Positions 32,673 to 38,018 of a DNA stretch of 38,018 bases are shown here, piece by piece. Where the stretch lies: contig JABWAY010000003.1 of the NCBI GenBank assembly GCA_013360825.1, positions 1 to 38,018 of the forward strand. The letters are read 5' to 3'. Source of the DNA: Candidatus Brocadiia bacterium (GTDB taxonomy: Bacteria; Planctomycetota; MHYJ01; WSZJ01). Positions within the stretch are counted from its first letter, which is position 1, and each line of letters opens with the position of its first letter. The notes below the pieces were generated by a model. That model had not been told where the DNA came from, searched no databases, and saw only the letters and a list, made by a program, of their open reading frames with translations. The position numbers were made by a program, and so were the translations under genes.

Positions 32673-34445
32673 TCAGGCGCCGCTGAGCCTCCGTGCGGCG
32701 AGGACGCTGGCGCCGAGCGCGTGCCGCCGCTGGAGGCGGTCGCACTCCTCGAACCCGGTGGTGTGGGCGGAATAGCGCAGCAGGGCGATCCAGTACCCCT
32801 CCATCGCGGCCACACCGGCGCAGAGTTCCTTCCCCCAGCTCCGGACCTCGCAGACGGCCGCGTGCGACTTGGCGATCGCCGGGTCCGCGGCCAGGGCGGC
32901 GGGAAGGGCGGGGGGCGCGGCCTCGAGCGATTCCTGGCGCATGAGGAGGTCCTCCCACTGCAGAGCCCGCCGGAGCGCGTCCTCGTCGGGGACGGGATGC
33001 AGGATGAACTTGAGATCGTTCTCCAGCTTGGCGACGTCCTTGAGCGCATGCGCCGGCCCGGTGTGAAAGTAGTCGATGAGCCAGGCGTTCCCCGCGTCGT
33101 CGAGCAGGACGTTCGCAAGGTTCAGGTCGCCGTGCACCCAGGCGACAGGGGCGTCGACCGGGTCCGCCGCAAGGAGCCGCGGCAGCCCGGCGTAGAACGT
33201 CTCGAGCGGCGCGATGTCGATGTCCCCGGCGAGCGCCCGCCCCCGTTCCAGCGTGTTCGCCGCATACTCCGGTCGATATCCGTAGTGCCCGTAGAGCTGC
33301 AGCCGGTCCCGGACCGGGGACTGCGACAGCCGGCAGAGGACGTTCGACCAGACCCTTCTCAGCAGCGCCGCGGCGTCCTCCGGAGATCGGGCGACCGCGA
33401 TCCGCCGCTGCAAGGCCGCGACGGGGGAGTGGTGCATGGACGCGAACATGTACTGGATCGCGCCGCGGGTCACGAGGTCGGCGTGGTCGACCATCGTCGG
33501 TGCGCTGAGCCCGAGCACGTTCTCGACGCGCTCGACCGCGGCCCGCTCCTTCGCGATCTTCGCCCTCTCGTCGGTCTTCACGACAAACGGGACCTCGATG
33601 CGTCCATCCTGATCGATCGACCGCGTCCGCCAGACGCGGGCGCCGCTGAATCCGCCGGCGAGCGGGGCGAGCTCGACGGAGCGGCAGTTGCGGAACAGGT
33701 GGCGGACGAGGTCTGCATCCTCGCCGTCGAGGGGAGATCCGGAGAGCGCGACGCCGTAGGCCGGGGCGGGGCGGGTCTCCGCGCGTTCCCCGATCCCGAG
33801 CGCCGCGAGGAACTCCGGGATGCCGTCCACCACGCGCACGGCGAGGTTCTGGGCGAGGAGGTCGAGGGCCTGAAAGTGCCGGACCCGGGAGCGGCTGGCG
33901 GCGAGCGCGCTGCAGACGACGATGTGCCGGAATCCAAGCCGGGTCAGGAGGTCGTAGGCCAGGTACTGAACCTTGACGTCGGTCCAGACCCCGATGATCC
34001 CCGCGACCACCTCGGCGGGCGGGACGGGGCCCAGCAGCTCCCGGATCTGCGCTTCCAGGTCCGTCGACACGAAGTCGTTCAGCGTGGTCGAGTCCACGAT
34101 CCGGGTCGGCACGCCGTCGTCGTGGAGGTCGTCGAGCGGGGGGACGAACGCGGCGCCCGCGGTCCCGCGGAGGCAGTGGGGGCCGAAGTGGGCAAGGTGG
34201 GCCTGCTGCGCGGGGTCTCCGGCATCGTGCCAGTCCCGGATGTGGACGACCGCGTGCCCGGGGCCGGCCCCCGCGTAGAAGGCGCGCAGGAATCGTCCCA
34301 GCGGACCGGTGGCAGGGTCGTCTCCGACGAGCCGGCGCGCCTCGGCGTGCCCGATGTGCAGCTGGTTCGGGACGCGCGCACCGGCGGAGACCGGCGCCAC
34401 GAAGTCGTTCTGGAGGCATTGCGTGAACAGGAGGATCCGCGGCAT
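32673..34445 (-). CDS. Fusion of a degenerate isochorismatase-like domain and an APH/kinase-like domain
   Basis: A 590-aa protein from ATG 34445. Residues 1-~205 have the cysteine-hydrolase (isochorismatase) fold, but the triad looks lost: Asp of the DxQNDF motif is C10 (CLQNDF), the Lys region reads VDSTTLNDF, and TDVCV is TDVKV with K158 in place of the nucleophile Cys. Residues ~225-590 resemble aminoglycoside-phosphotransferase/kinase proteins with an apparently intact site: K290 in FVVKTDE, HGDLNLAN with D440 and N442, and D458 in WLIDYFHTG. From memory, kinase-like domains with HALKDVAKLE segments have been catalogued with NTP-dependent conflict systems, but I cannot search this. Likely a sensor domain controlling a small-molecule or protein kinase. 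Divergent from the aminotransferase. Confidence 0.75.
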   Translation of the reverse strand: MPRILLFTQCLQNDFVAPVSAGARVPNQLHIGHAEARRLVGDDPATGPLGRFLRAFYAGAGPGHAVVHIRDWHDAGDPAQQAHLAHFGPHCLRGTAGAAFVPPLDDLHDDGVPTRIVDSTTLNDFVSTDLEAQIRELLGPVPPAEVVAGIIGVWTDVKVQYLAYDLLTRLGFRHIVVCSALAASRSRVRHFQALDLLAQNLAVRVVDGIPEFLAALGIGERAETRPAPAYGVALSGSPLDGEDADLVRHLFRNCRSVELAPLAGGFSGARVWRTRSIDQDGRIEVPFVVKTDERAKIAKERAAVERVENVLGLSAPTMVDHADLVTRGAIQYMFASMHHSPVAALQRRIAVARSPEDAAALLRRVWSNVLCRLSQSPVRDRLQLYGHYGYRPEYAANTLERGRALAGDIDIAPLETFYAGLPRLLAADPVDAPVAWVHGDLNLANVLLDDAGNAWLIDYFHTGPAHALKDVAKLENDLKFILHPVPDEDALRRALQWEDLLMRQESLEAAPPALPAALAADPAIAKSHAAVCEVRSWGKELCAGVAAMEGYWIALLRYSAHTTGFEECDRLQRRHALGASVLAARRLSGA

Positions 34446-34452
34446 CCCCGCG

Positions 34453-34458
34453 ATTCTA
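34453..34458 (-). promoter_or_regulatory. -10-like TAGAAT box seven bases before the fusion gene ATG
   Basis: On the - strand TAGAAT is followed by seven bases (CGCGGGG) and the ATG at 34445. No Shine-Dalgarno site is spaced for use. Faces the TACACT box of the opposite gene in a 63-base divergent region. Confidence 0.5.
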
Positions 34459-34496
34459 TGCCCGGCCCGCCGCCGCGTCGCGGTCGATCGCCGGGG

Positions 34497-34502
34497 TACA
34501 CT
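34497..34502 (+). promoter_or_regulatory. -10-like TACACT box six bases before the aminotransferase ATG
   Basis: TACACT is followed by GGGCGG and ATG 34509. No -35 consensus is present. Together with the box on the other strand this gives two face-away leaderless-type starts within 63 bases. Confidence 0.45.
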
Positions 34503-34508
34503 GGGCGG

Positions 34509-35606
34509 ATGCCATCGCGCAGATTGCCCTGGTCGGCGGAACCGAACGCCCTGACGGTCCTGCGCGGGGAAAAGCTCCTCGCGGGGACGCCGATCCTGGA
34601 CCTGACGGTGACCAACCCCACCCGGGCCGGGATCGCCTATCCGGAATCCGAGCTTCTCCGGGCGATCGCCGACCCCGCCCTGCTGCGCTACGAACCGACC
34701 CCGCGCGGACCCGAGGCGGCCCGCGCCGCCGTCGGCGCCCTCTACGGCGTCGGCGCGGAGCGCGTCCTGCTCACGGCCAGCACGAGCGAAGCGTACGCCC
34801 TCCTGTTCAAGATGCTCTGCGACCCGGGGGACGTCGTGCTCGTCCCGCAGCCCGGATACCCGCTCTTCGACCACCTGGCGGCGCTGGAAGGAGTCTCGGT
34901 CCGGCCCTGGCAGCTCGACCTCGACGCGGGGTGGGCCTCCCGGATCCCCCGGTCCGCGGGGGGCGCGAAGGCGCTGGTCGCCGTCAGCCCGAACAACCCC
35001 ACCGGGTCCTGCCTGGAACCCGCCGCGCTCGACGACGTCGCGCGCCTCGGGATCCCCCTGATCTCCGACGAGGTCTTCTCCGACTACGCCTTCGCGCCGC
35101 TTCCCCCTCCGGCGCGGAGCCGGACGGACATCCCCGTCTTCACGCTGGGGGGGCTCTCCAAGTCCGCGGGGCTGCCGCAGCTGAAGCTGGGCTGGATCGT
35201 GGCCACCGGCCCGGGCGCCCCGCAGGCGCTCGACCGCCTCGCCGCCGCCGCGGACGCCTACCTCTCCCCGTCCGCCCCCGTGCTCTGCGCCGCCCCCCGG
35301 CTGCTGGAACTTGCGCCGCGGATCCGCGAGGGGATCCGGGCCCGCCTCCAGGCGAACCTCGCCGTCCTGCGCGCAGTCCTTCCGGAGAGTCTCCGCGCCC
35401 CCCTCGGCGGCTGGAGCGCCGTGCTGGAACTCCCGGCGGAACGCACCGACGAAGAGTGGGCGCTCGCCCTTCTCAGGACCGACGGCGTCCTCGTGCATCC
35501 GGGGTACTTCTACGGTTTTCCGCGCGAGGCGTTCCTGGTCGTCAGCCTGCTGACCCCGGAGGAGACGTTCCGCGCGGGGTGCGGCCGGATCGCATCACGC
35601 CTTTGA
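34509..35606 (+). CDS. Class I/II pyridoxal-phosphate aminotransferase
   Basis: A 365-aa enzyme from ATG 34509. Fold-type I signatures: PNNPTG at 161-166, SDEVFSDY at 187-194, the Schiff-base lysine K218 in GGLSKSAG, and LPQLKLGWI just after. N-terminal ILDLTVTNPTRAGI is typical of the subfamily. Amino-acid substrate cannot be read from sequence; it is more like the broad alanine/aromatic group than HisC. Slightly short for the class but complete. The 3' end overlaps the converging methyltransferase gene by 12 bases. Confidence 0.9.
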   Translation: MPSRRLPWSAEPNALTVLRGEKLLAGTPILDLTVTNPTRAGIAYPESELLRAIADPALLRYEPTPRGPEAARAAVGALYGVGAERVLLTASTSEAYALLFKMLCDPGDVVLVPQPGYPLFDHLAALEGVSVRPWQLDLDAGWASRIPRSAGGAKALVAVSPNNPTGSCLEPAALDDVARLGIPLISDEVFSDYAFAPLPPPARSRTDIPVFTLGGLSKSAGLPQLKLGWIVATGPGAPQALDRLAAAADAYLSPSAPVLCAAPRLLELAPRIREGIRARLQANLAVLRAVLPESLRAPLGGWSAVLELPAERTDEEWALALLRTDGVLVHPGYFYGFPREAFLVVSLLTPEETFRAGCGRIASRL

Positions 35607-36221
35607 GAAGAGGACCTGCCGGCCGGCCCAGGGGCGCGTGAACGCGACCCGGGGGCCCGCGCGCCAGCCGAGGGAGGCGATCGCGTCCACGAGGTCGTCC
35701 ACCCGCCGCCAGAAGAACGATTCGTAGCTCCCGGGCCCGCGTCCTTCGTCCGCCCCCTCCACGGCCTCGACCACGAATGTTCCTTCCGCCGTCAGGACCC
35801 GCGAGGCCTCTCCGCAGATCCGGTCGAGGTCGAGGACGTGATCGAGGGAGTTCGTGTACACCGCCCCGAACGCGCCGGCGCGGAAGGGGAGCCGGTGAAA
35901 GTCGCCGCGCAGCACGTCCGGATTCCGCGGCCCGGGGTTGAGGTCGATCCCGACCGCGGGAATGCCCGCGTCCCGGAATGCCCGCACCTCGGCCCCCAGG
36001 CGCGCCCCGAGGCAGAGCGCACGGCCCCGCACCGCGGGCAGCCTTGCGCGCAGCACCTCCCGGAACTCGCGCTCGTGTCCCTCGATGTTCTTCGTCACCG
36101 CCAGCTTCGCCGCCTGGTGCGCGACGTACGACGCGTAGTCCGGATAGGACCGGCGGGAAAGGGCGCCCTCGCCGGACCAGGGGAGATCCTTGAAACGTTT
36201 CCGGCGGCGGAAAGGCCACAT
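35595..36221 (-). CDS. Class I SAM-dependent methyltransferase
   Basis: 208 aa from ATG 36221; a TTG at 36263 in the same frame would add 14 residues, and neither has a clear ribosome site. The Rossmann core is visible: RALCLGARLGAEVRAFRD (motif I, with a weak GxG), VGIDLNPG (motif II), then RGDFHRLPFRAGAFGAVYTN and DHVLDLDRICGEASRVL. This is the UbiE/DUF-type methyltransferase arrangement. The basic N-terminus (WPFRRRKRFKDLP) is unusual for the fold and may bind a membrane or nucleic acid. Substrate unknown. Convergent overlap with the aminotransferase; divergent from the SpoU gene, 82 bases away. Confidence 0.8.
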   Translation of the reverse strand: MWPFRRRKRFKDLPWSGEGALSRRSYPDYASYVAHQAAKLAVTKNIEGHEREFREVLRARLPAVRGRALCLGARLGAEVRAFRDAGIPAVGIDLNPGPRNPDVLRGDFHRLPFRAGAFGAVYTNSLDHVLDLDRICGEASRVLTAEGTFVVEAVEGADEGRGPGSYESFFWRRVDDLVDAIASLGWRAGPRVAFTRPWAGRQVLFSKA

Positions 36222-36291
36222 GCCGGCATTGGACAACGCGCGGAGACACCGGTCGAGCCGCAAATGACTTCGCCGCAGGGCGCCGGCGGTG

Positions 36292-36297
36292 TAGAAG
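36292..36297 (+). promoter_or_regulatory. Imperfect -10-like TAGAAG box six bases before the GTG
   Basis: TAGAAG is followed by CAACCT and GTG 36304. The last base departs from TAnnnT, so support is weaker than for the other boxes. Confidence 0.3.
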
Positions 36298-36303
36298 CAA
36301 CCT

Positions 36304-37047
36304 GTGGAGCACCTTGAAGGATGGATCCAGGTTCTCGCCGCGCTGCGGGCGCGGCGGCGGAAATTCCAGTTGATACTCGCTTCTCAATCATCCCGCTCCG
36401 AAAACCTCGAGCGGGTGGTGGAGGAAGCGGGCCGGATGGCGGTGCCGGTTCGAAGGGCTCCCGCGGAGGAGCTCGACGCGATGGCGCACGGCCGGACCCA
36501 CGGGGGGGTGATCGCGGTCTGCTCCCCGCGGCCGCCGTCGCCACCGGAGGAGATGGACAATCTTCTCCGGGAGCGGCGGACGATCCTTCTCCTGCTCATC
36601 GAGGGGGTCGAGGATTCCAGGAACCTCGGATTCACCCTGCGCTCGGCGGACGCGCTCGGCGTGGACGCGGTCCTGCTGAAGAAGCACATCTGGGACTTCG
36701 ACCCGGTGGAGGTCTCCCGCGCCGCCAGCGGCGCCTGGGACTCCCTCCCGCTGTTCAAGGTCGACCGCGGCGCGGAGGAGATCGACCACCTCCGCAGGTC
36801 GGGAGTCCTTCTCTGGGGGTGCGTGCCGGGCTCGCGCCGGCCGGTCTGGGACGTCGACCTCCGCGGACGGGTCTGCCTCGCGATCGGCGGTGAAAAGCGC
36901 GGATTGTCCGCCGTCGTCCGCGAGCGCTGCGACGGCTTCGTGACCATCCCGATGCGCGAGGGCGCCACGTCCCTGTCCCTCTCGGCCGCGGCCACGGTCG
37001 TCCTCGCGGAGGCGGCCCGACAGCGGTCCGTCAGGCCAGCGCCCTGA
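36304..37047 (+). CDS. SpoU/TrmH-family RNA 2'-O-methyltransferase
   Basis: A 247-aa SPOUT enzyme from GTG 36304. The N-terminal substrate-binding domain (MEHLEGWIQVLAALRARRR to HGGVIAVCS) is followed by the trefoil-knot methylase. Motif 1 is EGVEDSRNLGFTLRSADALG, motif 2 AIGGEKRGLS and motif 3 IPMREGATSLSLSAAATVVL. The first domain matches RlmB and related rRNA methylases (23S G2251) more than tRNA-type TrmH, but the target cannot be proved. In motif 3 the usual SLNVS is SLSLS. Its 3' end overlaps the converging TPR gene by 17 bases. Confidence 0.88.
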   Translation: MEHLEGWIQVLAALRARRRKFQLILASQSSRSENLERVVEEAGRMAVPVRRAPAEELDAMAHGRTHGGVIAVCSPRPPSPPEEMDNLLRERRTILLLLIEGVEDSRNLGFTLRSADALGVDAVLLKKHIWDFDPVEVSRAASGAWDSLPLFKVDRGAEEIDHLRRSGVLLWGCVPGSRRPVWDVDLRGRVCLAIGGEKRGLSAVVRERCDGFVTIPMREGATSLSLSAAATVVLAEAARQRSVRPAP

Positions 37048-38018
37048 GTTTCTCCATCCGCTCCCGATCGTCCGGCGACGCATGGGCGAGCCACCCCGAG
37101 CCGGTCGCGCGCCGGATCGCGTCACGGGCCGTTTCGCGCGCCTTCCCGGCCTGTCCGGATTCGGCCTGAATGAGCGCCAGATCCGAGAGAACGTTCCAGA
37201 CCGGCCGGGTGGAGCCGAGCCTGAGGCGGTCCCAGGTCTCGCGCGCCTCGGCAATCAGCACCTCCGCCTCCCCGATCCGCCGCATGCGGAGCAGACAGAG
37301 CCCGGCGTTCCCCTGGTTCAGCGCCAGCGATTCGGTCGGGTCCCCCTTCTTCAGGATCGCCGCGGCCCGCAGCGCGTGCTCGAGCGCCTCCTCCAGCCTC
37401 CCCATCGTGAAATACGCCGCGCCGATGTTCCCGATGATCCGCGTCGCGTGCGTCATGTCGTCCATCTCCAGCGCCAGCGCCTCCGCTTCACGGTAGACCG
37501 CCAGCGCTTCCTCCGGCCTCCCGCTGTCGCGGAGAGCGAGCCCGTAGTTGTTCATGTGGAGCAGCATTCCGCGCTTCAGCCCCGCGTCCCGATGCGCCTG
37601 CACCGCCGCAAGGATCTCCGTGGCGGCGTCCCCGGGCCGCTTCATCTGGAGCATCATCAGCCCCCGGTTTCCCTGGCACTTCGCGACGAGCATGGGGAGC
37701 CCGAACCGGCGGAATTCATGGAGCGCCTGGTCGTTCAGGTCGAGCCAGTCGGTGGTTTCATTCGTGTGGTATCCGACGGCGGCTATGTTGAAGCGGATCA
37801 CCGCGGCGCGGAGCCGCATCCCGGAGGCCAGGGCCTCCTTCAGGGCCTGGTGGAGGCGCTCGAGCGCGGGCGCGTACCGCGACGCCAGGGTATCGACCTG
37901 GGTCGCGGCGGTCAGGACTTCCTGCCGTGCCGCGGCCGGCACGTCCGCGGGGAGGAGCCCGCAGGCCTCGTCGACGGTGCGCACCGCTTCCGCGATCGAC
38001 GATTCCGCGGCGAGGACG
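37031..38018 (-). CDS. TPR-repeat protein, C-terminal part (5' end beyond the window)
   Basis: The frame is open to the right edge (upstream codons read VLAAESSIAEAV before a GTG at 37984), so the N-terminus is missing. About 317 residues from 37984 show six or seven ~40-residue tetratricopeptide repeats, for example DQALHEFRRFGLPMLVAKCQ, AVQAHRDAGLKRGMLLHMNN, GRPEEALAVYREAEALALEM, and GRLEEALEHALRAAAILKKG. Such arrays sit at the C-terminus of SARP/LuxR-type regulators, serine/threonine kinases and AAA+ signalling proteins; which of these applies here cannot be seen. Convergent with the SpoU gene, overlapping it by 17 bases. Confidence 0.8.
   Translation of the reverse strand, partial: VLAAESSIAEAVRTVDEACGLLPADVPAAARQEVLTAATQVDTLASRYAPALERLHQALKEALASGMRLRAAVIRFNIAAVGYHTNETTDWLDLNDQALHEFRRFGLPMLVAKCQGNRGLMMLQMKRPGDAATEILAAVQAHRDAGLKRGMLLHMNNYGLALRDSGRPEEALAVYREAEALALEMDDMTHATRIIGNIGAAYFTMGRLEEALEHALRAAAILKKGDPTESLALNQGNAGLCLLRMRRIGEAEVLIAEARETWDRLRLGSTRPVWNVLSDLALIQAESGQAGKARETARDAIRRATGSGWLAHASPDDRERMEKLRALA

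Noticed and set aside
32721..34508. + strand ORF reading into the aminotransferase from the opposite strand of the fusion gene
   Set aside because: Antisense shadow with no recognisable domains; the aminotransferase signatures begin at ATG 34509.
1..38018. tRNA, rRNA, CRISPR array, insertion sequence or prophage
   Set aside because: I saw no tRNA-like fold, regularly spaced repeats, transposase or integrase motif, or phage structural gene on either strand. A tRNA scan would be the proper test.

Overview
The window is 38 kb of very GC-rich bacterial DNA, densely packed and with no RNA genes, insertion sequences or CRISPR arrays that I can see. The last gene runs off the right end, and the first (dnaA) lacks its 5' part. 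Such gene ends, and an in-frame chimeric ORF near 2.46 kb, suggest a metagenome-type contig. Small secreted proteins, CAP/SCP domain proteins, FHA-GAF signalling, HEAT/TPR proteins and frequent lack of a Shine-Dalgarno site fit a Planctomycetota-like or other deep-branching Gram-negative bacterium with aerobic respiration. The phylum is inference only.

Layout. (1) 1-2.87 kb, + strand: a dnaA lacking domain I, three tandem hairpins, a small lipoprotein with its own promoter, and an ORF that begins as an FHA-GAF protein and ends as the C-terminus of a copper P-type ATPase. (2) 2.88-8.9 kb: a secreted FN3/HEAT-like protein, leucyl aminopeptidase pepA, a small membrane zinc-motif protein, a tightly packed trio (DUF2064 transferase, GT2 glycosyltransferase, CAP-TPR protein) and a secreted Lys/Glu-rich protein, ending at a hairpin shared by converging transcripts. 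(3) 9.1-22.1 kb, - strand: a complex I operon in the order nuoA-B-C-D-E-F-G-H-J-K-L-M-N, almost all stop/start overlaps, with nuoI missing from its usual place between H and J. nuoC and nuoH have no usable ATG/GTG/TTG and appear to start at CTG and ATC. (4) 22.3-30.0 kb: an alpha/beta hydrolase whose nucleophile serine is glycine, a NUDIX protein, a propeller-like protein cotranscribed with an acetyl-CoA synthetase, and a DUF255 thioredoxin-fold lipoprotein. (5) 30.0-32.6 kb: two tandem paralogous secreted CAP proteins. (6) 32.7-38.0 kb: a 590-aa fusion of a catalytically degenerate isochorismatase fold with an intact APH/kinase-like domain, divergent from a class I aminotransferase; then a methyltransferase, a SpoU/TrmH RNA methyltransferase and a TPR protein.

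How it works together. The nuo block encodes the NADH input module (E, F, G), connecting module (B, C, D) and membrane arm (A, H, J, K, L, M, N) of a proton-pumping NADH:quinone oxidoreductase; it needs a NuoI from elsewhere to complete the iron-sulfur wire. The remaining genes are mostly single units or pairs. Several starts carry a TAnnnT box 6-9 bases upstream and no Shine-Dalgarno site, pointing to leaderless transcription. The points most worth a second look are the missing nuoI, the degenerate-hydrolase/kinase fusion, the non-standard nuo starts, the Ser-to-Gly hydrolase and the chimeric junction.
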